Assembly (NCBI RefSeq): GCF_000092125.1
Contig: NC_014212.1
Coordinates: 764,001 to 828,000, forward strand
DNA length: 64,000 nucleotides
Direction: 5' to 3'
Source of the DNA: Allomeiothermus silvanus DSM 9946
Lineage (GTDB): Bacteria; Deinococcota; Deinococci; Deinococcales; Thermaceae
The notes below the pieces were generated by a model. It made no database searches. It had not been told where the DNA came from and was given only the letters and a program-made list of their open reading frames with translations. The translations under genes were made by a program, and so were the position numbers. The number at the start of each line of letters is the position of its first letter. Positions within the stretch are counted from its first letter, which is position 1. This document shows positions 56,550 to 64,000 of the stretch, one piece after another.

Positions 56550-57173
56550 GTGGAGCGTCTTTCCGATCTGCGTTATCGCCACGCTCGAGCCTGGGTGGGC
56601 TTAGCCCAGCAGCCTTTCTTGATGGCCCTGCGCGACGGTATGGTGAGCTTGCGGGCCATCCGCCGCTGGCTTGCCCAGGATTATATGTTCCTCGAGGGCC
56701 TGATGGGCTTTCAGGCGGACCTGCTCTACCGCGCTCCCCAGTCCCACCGCCCAATCTTGACTTTAGCGGTGATCTCCACCGTCCGGGAGCTGGATTGGCT
56801 GAACATGCAAGACCTAGACTTGGCAGTCCGGCCCCACCCCGCGGTGACCCATTACCTGAGCTACCTACAAGAACTCGAGGCCCAGCCCTATTCGCTGGCG
56901 ATAGTGATGCACTGGGTACTTTACCGCGTGTTTTTCGACACCTGGTTCTCAGCGAAGCCCCAGGATGGCCCACTGGCCGAGTTTAGCGAACTCTGGAGTA
57001 CCCCCGAGCTACAAGCCCTTCAGCGCGACCTGTCGGGGTTGGCGGTAGAGATGATGGCTCAGGCCGATCCAGCAGAACTGGACCGCCTGATCGAACGGGC
57101 GCTCGAGCTCGAGCGCCAGAGCTGGAAGATGGCCTGGGAGTTCGTTCAGAAGGCCCGGCCTACCTTGATCTGA
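56550..57173 (+). CDS. TenA-like (thiaminase II/haem-oxygenase fold) protein
   Basis: A 207-residue all-helical protein resembling TenA/THI-4: RWLAQDYMFLEGLMGFQADLL near residue 40 and the C-terminal ELERQSWKMAWEF helix. The Cys of classical TenA in the helix before the aromatic WxY segment is not found (YSLAIVMHWVLYRVFFDTW), so it may belong to the Cys-less TenA_E-like group or have another activity. A GTG at 56550 is used; a TTG one codon earlier is also possible. No thiamine gene is adjacent. Confidence 0.72.
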   Translation: MERLSDLRYRHARAWVGLAQQPFLMALRDGMVSLRAIRRWLAQDYMFLEGLMGFQADLLYRAPQSHRPILTLAVISTVRELDWLNMQDLDLAVRPHPAVTHYLSYLQELEAQPYSLAIVMHWVLYRVFFDTWFSAKPQDGPLAEFSELWSTPELQALQRDLSGLAVEMMAQADPAELDRLIERALELERQSWKMAWEFVQKARPTLI

Positions 57174-57246
57174 CGCGAACGCCAATTCCTTGGTGTTCTA
57201 TGGCGGGGCTTCGCGCCAATACCTCCTCAAAAGCACGGGGTCCTGG

Positions 57247-57285
57247 TATACTTGTACCTCGCGTGACCTGAAATACTTTCAGGTC
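57247..57285 (+). promoter_or_regulatory. rpsF operon promoter and leader hairpin
   Basis: An extended -10 TGGTATACT (TATACT at 57247-57252) is followed by a perfect hairpin, GACCTGAAA (57265-57273) and TTTCAGGTC (57277-57285), with a 3-nt loop. The hairpin would be near the 5' end of the rpsF-ssb-rpsR-rplI mRNA and could take part in ribosomal-protein feedback, or simply stabilise the mRNA. Confidence 0.5.
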
Positions 57286-57315
57286 GGCTGAGTTATGTGC
57301 TGAAAGGAGGTGAGT

Positions 57316-57642
57316 ATGCCCCAGTACGACCTTAACGTGATCCTGAGCCCCAACCTTGACCCCGCCCAAATAGCCTTGGAGAAGGACCAGATTCAAGCGG
57401 CCCTCGAGCGCTATAAGGCGAGCGTCAAGCATCTTGATGAGTGGGGAAGCCGGCGCCTGGCCTATCCCATCGAGAAAGACCGTGAAGGCTACTTCTTGAT
57501 GTATACCGTGGAGATGGAAAAGGAAGCGGCCAACCCGCTCGAGAAAGAACTCCTGCTTCGCGATAACGTGCGCCGGGTGATGATCGTGCGCGAACGCCAA
57601 GAGGCTAAGGTAAGCAAGAGATCCCAGGCGCAAAGAGTCTAG
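57316..57642 (+). CDS. rpsF: 30S ribosomal protein S6
   Basis: A 108-residue protein that binds 16S rRNA with S18. The segments YDLNVILSPNLDPAQIALEKD, RRLAYPIEKDREGYFLMYTVEM and LLLRDNVRRVMIVR align along their length with the Thermus S6 protein. The ATG at 57316 follows AAAGGAGG; a GTG two codons upstream is less likely. It heads the cluster rpsF-ssb-rpsR-rplI, conserved in Thermus. Confidence 0.97.
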   Translation: MPQYDLNVILSPNLDPAQIALEKDQIQAALERYKASVKHLDEWGSRRLAYPIEKDREGYFLMYTVEMEKEAANPLEKELLLRDNVRRVMIVRERQEAKVSKRSQAQRV

Positions 57643-57805
57643 GGGATCTTTGCGACCCCCCAAGTAGGGGTATTGCATTTTGGGGAAAGATCATGCACAC
57701 TCAAATCTACCAGGGCCATCTGGTAACCCCCGAAAAAGCAGACCGCTTGCGGGGTAGACGCTAGACCGAGACGTACATCGCTAGCAGAAAAGGACTGTGA
57801 CGGAT

Positions 57806-58633
57806 ATGGCAAAAGGCTTGAATCGCGTTTACCTAGTCGGCACCCTGACCCAAGACCCCGAGATGCGGTATACCCCCGGCGGCCTAGCCGTCCTCGAGCT
57901 CAACCTGGGGGGCAACGACCTCATTACCGACGAGTCCGGCAGCACCCGCGAGCTGGCCTGGTATCACCGGGTGAAGCTCTTGGGCAAGTCGGCGGAGTTC
58001 TGGGGGGATAGCCTCAAGGCAGGAACTGCCCTGATGGTAGAGGGCAAGCTCGAGTACCGAAGCTGGGAGCAAGACGGGCAGAAGAAAAGCAGCTTGGAAA
58101 TCCGGGCGGATCGGCTCGAGGTGGTGAGCTTGGAAGGCAAACGCGGGGACCTCACCGTCACCGACGCCCGCGGGCAGTCTCGGCTGCGCGAAGGGCTCAA
58201 CCATGTGCTGCTGGCGGGCAACCTGACCCGCGATCCCGAGCTGCGCTATACCCCCCAAGGAACCGCTGTGACCCGCTTTTCGCTGGCTGTCAACGAGCGC
58301 TTCACCAGCAAAGGGACGGAGCAGGAGAAGACCCACTACGTAGACGCGCAAGCCTGGAGGGACCTGGCCGAATGGGCCGCCGAACTCAAAAAAGGAGACG
58401 GGGCTTTCCTTATCGGACGCTTGGTCAATGACTCCTGGACAGCTCAGGATGGTACTCGCCGCTACACCACGCGTGTGGAGGTGAGCCGCCTGGAGCGCCT
58501 TGCTCGTGGAGCTGGTAGCGGTGGAGCTGGCTCCCAGGGCGCGCCGCAGGGTGCGCCGAAAGGCCGTGCGGGCAAGGTTGACATCGAAGAAGGCTTAGAA
58601 GACTTCCCACCAGAGGAGGATTTACCGTTTTGA
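57806..58633 (+). CDS. ssb: Single-stranded DNA-binding protein (two OB folds)
   Basis: A 275-residue SSB. It has two oligonucleotide-binding folds in one chain (about residues 1-115 and 130-230; [20 protein letters not shown] and [20 protein letters not shown]), the arrangement of Thermus/Deinococcus SSB that works as a homodimer. The C-terminal tip [10 protein letters not shown] is the acidic tail that recruits partner proteins. The ATG at 57806 matches the Thermus start; an earlier GTG adds three residues. The stop overlaps the rpsR start. Confidence 0.97.
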   Translation: MAKGLNRVYLVGTLTQDPEMRYTPGGLAVLELNLGGNDLITDESGSTRELAWYHRVKLLGKSAEFWGDSLKAGTALMVEGKLEYRSWEQDGQKKSSLEIRADRLEVVSLEGKRGDLTVTDARGQSRLREGLNHVLLAGNLTRDPELRYTPQGTAVTRFSLAVNERFTSKGTEQEKTHYVDAQAWRDLAEWAAELKKGDGAFLIGRLVNDSWTAQDGTRRYTTRVEVSRLERLARGAGSGGAGSQGAPQGAPKGRAGKVDIEEGLEDFPPEEDLPF

Positions 58634-58923
58634 GCAGCAAAAAGGTTTCTAAACCCAAACCCGGAGGCGAACGGGCAGAGCGCGGCGAGCGCGGGGTGCG
58701 CCGCAGCCGCAAACCCAAGGTGGCCGCCTCCTTAGGTGAGTTCAGCCTAACTGACTACAAGAACGTAGAGGTCTTGAAGCGCTTCTTGTCGGAGACTGGC
58801 AAGATTTTGCCGCGCCGCCGCACGGGCTTGAACGCTCAGGAGCAGCGCAAGATTGCCCGCACCATCAAGCGGGCGCGGATGCTGGGGCTCTTGCCCTTCA
58901 CCGACAAGCTAGTGCGTAAATAG
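58630..58923 (+). CDS. rpsR: 30S ribosomal protein S18
   Basis: A 97-residue protein with the S18 core [25 protein letters not shown]-type region and the terminal [13 protein letters not shown], as in Thermus. The basic N-terminal tail ([20 protein letters not shown]) is slightly longer than in Thermus. The start is a TTG that overlaps the ssb stop (TTGA), with GGAGG about 11 nt upstream, so it is translationally coupled to ssb. Confidence 0.95.
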   Translation: MSSKKVSKPKPGGERAERGERGVRRSRKPKVAASLGEFSLTDYKNVEVLKRFLSETGKILPRRRTGLNAQEQRKIARTIKRARMLGLLPFTDKLVRK

Positions 58924-58934
58924 GGGGTAGGGCG

Positions 58935-59384
58935 ATGAAGGTAATTTTGCTCGAGCCCATGGAGAATCTGGGCGACGTTGGGGCTGTGGTCAATGTAAAG
59001 CCCGGCTACGCCCGCAACTACTTGCTACCGCGTGGCCTAGCTACGTTAGCCAGCGAGTCCAACCTGCGGGCCCTGGAGGCCAAGATCCGTGCCCAGGCCA
59101 AGCGTTCTGCCGAGCGCAAGGCCGAGGCCGAGCGCCTCAAGGAACTTCTCGAGCCCCTCACCCTGACCATGAAGGTCAAGGCTGGGGAGTCCAAGATCTA
59201 CGGTTCGGTGACCGCCCGCGATATAGCCGAAGCTCTCGAGGTCCAGCATCAGATCAAGATAGACCCGAAACGGCTGGTATTGGAAAAACCCATCAAGGAG
59301 CTGGGCGAGTATACCTTGGCGTACAAACCGCACCCGGAGGTACCCATAACCCTCAAGGTGAGCGTGCAGGCCGCTAAAGAGTAA
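58935..59384 (+). CDS. rplI: 50S ribosomal protein L9
   Basis: A 149-residue protein with the N-terminal L9 domain (MKVILLEPMENLGDVGAVVN VKPGYARNYL-type), a long central helix and the C-terminal RNA-binding domain. GGGTAGGG lies just before the ATG. It ends the rpsF-ssb-rpsR-rplI cluster and is followed by a terminator hairpin. Confidence 0.97.
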   Translation: MKVILLEPMENLGDVGAVVNVKPGYARNYLLPRGLATLASESNLRALEAKIRAQAKRSAERKAEAERLKELLEPLTLTMKVKAGESKIYGSVTARDIAEALEVQHQIKIDPKRLVLEKPIKELGEYTLAYKPHPEVPITLKVSVQAAKE

Positions 59385-59401
59385 ACCTGACCTATCCGGT
59401 A

Positions 59402-59434
59402 GGCGGGCTCGGCGAAAAAGCGCTGGGGCCCGCC
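59402..59434 (+). terminator. Hairpin terminator after rplI
   Basis: GGCGGGC (59402-59408) pairs with GCCCGCC (59428-59434); inner bases (GGCG with CGCT) extend the stem around an AAAAA loop. TCACTTTACA follows. Confidence 0.65.
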
Positions 59435-59508
59435 TCACTTTACAGCGACCAGCGATTGTACGGCTCCTTCGCGCCTTTGTGCTTGCTCGAGGGTACAGCT
59501 GGCTAAGG

Positions 59509-60066
59509 CTACCGGATGATTGCGCCTACGATAAGATTAACCACGAAGGTTCCCACCGCCGCTACCAGCAGCGTAAGCCAGATCTTGCCGCTTTCCCGCA
59601 GGTTCATGCTGGATTGCACCGCTAAGTAAGCGAAGTAGACGTTGACCGCCAGGGTTACAAGCCCTAAAAGCGGCAGCAGGAATATGCCAACCAGGGTAAT
59701 GATTAAAAGTAGCGCCACCACTGAGAAAAGCACCGTAATAGGGGCCCAGAATAGAGCAAAGGTATACGCCACCTGGTCTAGGCTGCCGGTTCCACCTTGG
59801 CTTTTGCCAAAGTAGAAGACCAAATAGGTGAAGGCTAAGAACCCTACGATGGTCCCCACGATCCCGCTGAGAAAGCCCCTTACTCCACCCTCAAGGCCGA
59901 ACACCCCGGCGAGGATCGAGGCCACCAGCACGTAGATCAAAGCCTCGCGCAGGCCACCTTTGTTTTCGTACTGTTCGAAGGTGGCGACGCTGGGCTTGCT
60001 AAGCACCTGCACGCTCTGGCTCCACATATTCCGGATCGTATCGGTAATGGACGCGCTGGGGTTCAT
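59509..60066 (-). CDS. Yip1-family membrane protein
   Basis: A 185-residue membrane protein with five predicted helices and a soluble N-terminus of about 40 residues (MNPSASITDTIRNMWSQSVQ, then PSVATFEQYENKGGLREAL), the layout of bacterial Yip1-domain proteins. It is unrelated in close sequence to the Yip1 protein at 22292. GGAAGGG precedes the ATG. It stands alone, convergent with rplI. Function unknown. Confidence 0.78.
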   Translation of the reverse strand: MNPSASITDTIRNMWSQSVQVLSKPSVATFEQYENKGGLREALIYVLVASILAGVFGLEGGVRGFLSGIVGTIVGFLAFTYLVFYFGKSQGGTGSLDQVAYTFALFWAPITVLFSVVALLLIITLVGIFLLPLLGLVTLAVNVYFAYLAVQSSMNLRESGKIWLTLLVAAVGTFVVNLIVGAIIR

Positions 60067-60097
60067 ACCCTTCCTCCTTGCATAGCTATCGCGTTGA

Positions 60098-60881
<784 letters not shown>

Positions 60882-60886
60882 AAACT

Positions 60887-61894
60887 ATGAGCGACAGCCT
60901 CAAAACCGTACAGCTCCCCGACTTTCAGACCGGCGGCCTGATCGAACTCAAGGTGATCGAAAACGGGGTCGCCACCGAGCGTAGCGAGCCCGTTGACCGC
61001 CACAAGCCGGCCTGGCTCAGAGCCACCCTACCCACCGGACCGAACTACCAACGCCTCAAGGAGATGACCGCTCGGCTCAAGCTCTATACGGTCTGCCAGG
61101 AGGCGATGTGCCCCAATATCGGAGAGTGCTGGGCCCATGGGACCATGACCATCATGGTGCTGGGGGGCATCTGTACCCGGGCCTGCAAGTTCTGCGCGGT
61201 GGATACCGGCAACCCCAAGGGCTGGGTGGACCCCCTCGAGCCCCTCCACGTAGCCCAAGCCGTGGCCGAGATGGGCCTTAGGTATGTGGTGCTGACCTCG
61301 GTGGACCGCGATGACCTGAAAGACGGCGGGGCCTCGCACTTTGCGGAGGTAGTACGGCAGATCAAATTGCGCGACCAGGAGGTAAAGGTCGAGACCCTCA
61401 CCCCGGATTTCCGCGGGCAACTCAAAGACGTGGAGACCGTGGTGGACTCGGGGGTGGACGTGTTCGCCCACAACCTCGAGACCGTGCGCCGTCTTACCCC
61501 CAAAGTCCGCGACCCCCGCGCTACCTACGAGCAAAGCCTGCGGGTGCTCGAGCACGCCAAGCGCTACCGCCCAAAGATGCTTACCAAGTCCTCGCTGATG
61601 CTGGGCCTGGGCGAGAGCGCGGCGGAAATCCGTCAGGCCATGCGGGACTTGCGCGCAGTGGGGGTGGACATTCTGACCCTGGGACAGTACCTCCGTCCCA
61701 CCAAGCACCACCTCCCGGTCGAGCGCTACGTAACCCCCGAAGAGTTCGCTCTCTACCGGCAGTGGGGTTACGAGGAAGGCTTCCTGGAGGTCTTCAGCGG
61801 TCCTTTGGTGCGCAGCAGTTACCGGGCGGAGAAGGTCTTCTTCGAGACGTGTGTTTCGCTGCGCGACATCAGCGAGGCGCAGCAAGGCACCTAG
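60887..61894 (+). CDS. lipA: Lipoyl synthase
   Basis: Radical-SAM enzyme that inserts two sulfur atoms into protein-bound octanoyl groups. The auxiliary cluster ligands are Cys70, Cys75 and Cys81 ([12 protein letters not shown]) and the SAM cluster ligands are Cys96, Cys100 and Cys103 (CTRACKFC); the C-terminal RSSY motif that supplies the last ligand is present. After it the protein ends with [17 protein letters not shown], encoded by the 36-bp repeat also found at 55505-55540 and not part of the normal LipA fold. It is cotranscribed with lipB. Confidence 0.96.
   Translation: MSDSLKTVQLPDFQTGGLIELKVIENGVATERSEPVDRHKPAWLRATLPTGPNYQRLKEMTARLKLYTVCQEAMCPNIGECWAHGTMTIMVLGGICTRACKFCAVDTGNPKGWVDPLEPLHVAQAVAEMGLRYVVLTSVDRDDLKDGGASHFAEVVRQIKLRDQEVKVETLTPDFRGQLKDVETVVDSGVDVFAHNLETVRRLTPKVRDPRATYEQSLRVLEHAKRYRPKMLTKSSLMLGLGESAAEIRQAMRDLRAVGVDILTLGQYLRPTKHHLPVERYVTPEEFALYRQWGYEEGFLEVFSGPLVRSSYRAEKVFFETCVSLRDISEAQQGT
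61842..61877 (+). repeat. 36-bp coding repeat, copy 2
   Basis: 35 of 36 bases match 55505-55540, in the same reading phase, and form the C-terminal codons of lipA. Confidence 0.85.
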
Positions 61895-61902
61895 CACAGC
61901 TT

Positions 61903-62292
61903 ATGGCTACGCCACGTAAACAGCCTTGGGGGCGCGCGCTGGCTCGAGGGGATGCAGCGTGCATCGTGCTTTTCTCCCTCATCGGCCAGTCGTTTCACGG
62001 TAGCTTGCATAGCTTGGGGGCTGCTTTCACCGGGATCGTGCACAATGCCGTGCCGATTCTGGCGGTGTGGTTTTTGCTCGCCCCCTTCGTGCGCACCTAT
62101 GCCTACCCCACCTGGCGCAACCTGCTTACCACCTGGATTCTCGCAGTTCCAGCGGGGGTGTGGCTGCGCTATATGGTTTTGGGCAAGCCCTTCGACCAGG
62201 GGTTTTTGGCCTTTTTGCTGGTCACCTTGGGCGTAACCCTGGCCTTATTGCTAGCCTGGCGGGCTCTGGCCCGCTGGCTCTGGCGCCGCTAG
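61903..62292 (+). CDS. DUF3054-family membrane protein
   Basis: A 129-residue protein with four predicted transmembrane helices. It starts with RGDAACIVLFSLIGQSFHG, continues with PILAVWFLLAPFV and ends with a basic tail (LARWLWRR), consistent with DUF3054. The ATG at 61903 is 8 bp after the lipA stop; the longer frame overlaps lipA and is a shadow. The stop codon overlaps the stop of the convergent alpha-glucosidase at a shared CTAG (62289-62292). Function unknown. Confidence 0.75.
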   Translation: MATPRKQPWGRALARGDAACIVLFSLIGQSFHGSLHSLGAAFTGIVHNAVPILAVWFLLAPFVRTYAYPTWRNLLTTWILAVPAGVWLRYMVLGKPFDQGFLAFLLVTLGVTLALLLAWRALARWLWRR

Positions 62293-63920
62293 GCGGTCGC
62301 CTTCAGGAGCAGTACGCCATCCCCGGCCAGTAGCAGCGTGCCGGAGAGATTCTCCCCCGAAAACGCCGGGGTTGCCAGGAGCACCTTCCAGCTAGCCTCG
62401 GGTGGCAGGTGGAGGGGCCGGGCGGTGCTCGAGAAGTTCAGTGCGACGAGGATCCGGTCTTCCCCTAACCGCCGCTCGTAGCACAGAACTGCCTGCTCGG
62501 CTGGCAGGCGCTCGTAGGAGCCTAGCCTTAAGGCGGGTTCGGACTTGCGCAGCCGGAGCAGGGCTTTGTACCAGTGGAGGAGGGAGGCGGGGTCGTTTTG
62601 CTGGGCCGCCACGTTCACCGAGGGGTACAGGGGGTTGACCGGCAGCCAGGGCTCGGCGCTGGAGAAACCCGCCTTGGGCTCAGCGCTCCACTGCATCGGC
62701 GTGCGCACCGGGTCGCGCCCCGGGTGGAAAGGCCAGTATTTTCTGCCCAGCGGGTCCTGCAGCCGCGCGCGGGGAATGGGGGTGTTGCTCATCCCGATCT
62801 CCTCGCCGTAGTAGAGAAACGGGGTGCCGCGCAGGGTCAGGAGCATCGCCGCTGCGACCTTGGCCCTAGGCAGCGAGTTCCCGTAACGGCTAAAGGAGCG
62901 CGGCTGGTCGTGGTTGGAGAGGGTGTAGTTGGGCCAGTCGTCTGGCGACAGGGCTTTTTCGAAGCGTTCGATGGCTTTGGCAAAGGATTCGGCTTTCCAG
63001 GGGCAGTAGGTGAAGGCGAAATTGAAGGCCATGTGCAGCCCCCGTCCCCGGTCGTAGTAGGCGGCCACCAACTCGGGGTTGCCCGGTGGGGGGGTGAAGA
63101 CCTCGCCTACCGTGAAGCCTCCGTACGCATCGGCGATCTGGCGGATCTCGCGCATGATCTCGAGGGTCTCAGGGCGGTCTTTGTCGTAAAGGTGGTGCTG
63201 CCACTCGTAAGGACGCAGCCCGCCGAAGAGCTTCAAGGGGTTGTCGCGCCACCGGTCGTCCTTGATGAACCAGTTCACCACATCCAGCCGGAAGCCGTCC
63301 ACCCCTAGCTCGAGCCAGTAGCGCATCACCGCAAACATAGCGGCCCGAAGCTCGGGGTTGCGCCAGTTGACGTCGGGCTGTTGGGGCAAGAAGCTATGCA
63401 GATAGAACTGCCCGGTAGGCTCGTGCCATTCCCAGGCCCGTCCGCCGAAGACCCCCAACCAGTTGTTGGGAGGGGCGCGCCTGCCAGAGGGGGTCGGCTT
63501 CCCATCATGCCAGATGTACCAGTGGCGCTTGGGGTTATCCCGACGGCTGCTGGCCTCGACAAACCAAGGGTGCAGGTGCGAGGTATGGTTCAAGACCAAA
63601 TCCAGCAAGATGCGAATCCCCCGCCGGTGGGCTTCCGCCAAAAGAGCCTGGAAGTCCTCGAGTGTGCCGAATTCGGGGGCAATGCCCCGGTAGTCGCTCA
63701 CGTCGTAACCGAAGTCGTACATCGGGGAGGGGTTGATGGGGGAGAGCCACAGGGCGTCCACCCCCAGATCCGCCAGGTAGTCGAGCCTCGAGAGGATACC
63801 CGGTAGGTCACCGATTCCATCTCCGTTCGAGTCCTGAAAACTGCGCGGATAGATCTGGTAGATGACCCCGGTCTTCCACCAGGGAACCTTGGATTGTTTT
63901 GGGGGAATGGTTGGACTCAT
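62289..63920 (-). CDS. GH13 alpha-glucosidase (second paralogue)
   Basis: A 543-residue cytoplasmic GH13 enzyme with the same organisation as the one at 3357-4955: WWKTGVIYQIYPRSFQDSNG near the start, nucleophile Asp213 (GFRLDVV), acid/base Glu273 (TVGEVFT) and Asp338 (LSNHDQPRS). Compared with the first paralogue the substrate loops differ (YGGFTVGEVFTPPPGNPEL against the shorter GDRMMVGEIYLPYEQLI), so specificity probably differs. The ATG at 63920 is used; a TTG six codons upstream is possible. A short inverted repeat (AGGTGCA/TGCACCT) lies just upstream. Confidence 0.92.
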   Translation of the reverse strand: MSPTIPPKQSKVPWWKTGVIYQIYPRSFQDSNGDGIGDLPGILSRLDYLADLGVDALWLSPINPSPMYDFGYDVSDYRGIAPEFGTLEDFQALLAEAHRRGIRILLDLVLNHTSHLHPWFVEASSRRDNPKRHWYIWHDGKPTPSGRRAPPNNWLGVFGGRAWEWHEPTGQFYLHSFLPQQPDVNWRNPELRAAMFAVMRYWLELGVDGFRLDVVNWFIKDDRWRDNPLKLFGGLRPYEWQHHLYDKDRPETLEIMREIRQIADAYGGFTVGEVFTPPPGNPELVAAYYDRGRGLHMAFNFAFTYCPWKAESFAKAIERFEKALSPDDWPNYTLSNHDQPRSFSRYGNSLPRAKVAAAMLLTLRGTPFLYYGEEIGMSNTPIPRARLQDPLGRKYWPFHPGRDPVRTPMQWSAEPKAGFSSAEPWLPVNPLYPSVNVAAQQNDPASLLHWYKALLRLRKSEPALRLGSYERLPAEQAVLCYERRLGEDRILVALNFSSTARPLHLPPEASWKVLLATPAFSGENLSGTLLLAGDGVLLLKATA

Positions 63921-64000
63921 GACAAGGAGGTGCAGCAAGGCTCTTGCACCTGGCTACATCATAAAAGCTGGATTGGCCTTAAAGACCAAGCTCGGCTATG

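Noticed and set aside
57693-57764. 23-codon open frame between rpsF and ssb (MHTQIYQGHLVTPEKADRLR...)
   Set aside because: A GGGGAAAG precedes the ATG, but the peptide is short and unconserved as far as can be judged. It could be a leader peptide, but the sequence alone does not support it.

Overview
The window looks like chromosome of a Thermaceae bacterium, most likely Meiothermus or a close relative (Allomeiothermus). The evidence is the high GC content, RpoB/RpoC very close to those of Thermus, a two-OB-fold SSB encoded in an rpsF-ssb-rpsR-rplI cluster as in Thermus, and a Lon-like protease with degenerate ATPase motifs of the LonC type first described in Meiothermus taiwanensis. Genus is inferred from protein resemblance only.

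Layout. 1-5 kb: start of an HTH protein, psuG, a DUF4388 protein, a fructosamine kinase, a low-molecular-weight phosphatase and a GH13 alpha-glucosidase, all on the minus strand. 5-7.4 kb: an unknown lipoprotein, back-to-back hairpin terminators and an IS481-like element. 7.4-15 kb: redox and regulatory genes (FAD-linked D-lactate/glycolate oxidase, aldo/keto reductase, CDGSH protein, AbrB-like membrane protein, an HxlR regulator divergent from an NAD(P)-binding protein, a VOC protein, a penicillin-acylase-family hydrolase). 15-28 kb: an export region. It holds a two-gene ABC exporter, a six-gene operon with two ABC exporters and a YtrA-type GntR repressor under a YtrA-like operator, an IS701 element, and a Yip1/TolC/TolC-like/HlyD/MacB-type efflux operon. 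28-40 kb: a second aldo/keto reductase, LonC, glgC and glgA (glycogen synthesis) separated by a SagB-type oxidoreductase and an ISAs1 element with an interrupted reading frame, then TPR, DUF421, GNAT and PIG-L proteins. 40-43.4 kb: a THI5-like binding protein behind an FMN riboswitch plus a one-polypeptide ATPase-permease, probably a flavin importer. 43.4-46.6 kb: a two-component system, a Lys/His-rich secreted peptide and a repeat-rich 800-bp spacer. 46.6-54.6 kb: rpoB-rpoC. 54.6-60 kb: aldolase-like, alpha/beta hydrolase and TenA-like genes, then rpsF-ssb-rpsR-rplI. 60-64 kb: lipB-lipA, DUF3054 and a second GH13 alpha-glucosidase.

Several layers sit on top of the genes: three complete IS elements with terminal repeats (two with clear target duplications); short dispersed and tandem repeats, some of which form the ends of coding regions; and many promoters whose -10 box ends 5-7 nt before the start codon, implying leaderless mRNAs. 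The most interesting items are the FMN-riboswitch transporter with its fused ATPase-permease, the YtrA-controlled double exporter operon, and a 36-bp repeat that encodes the same C-terminal peptide in two unrelated proteins.
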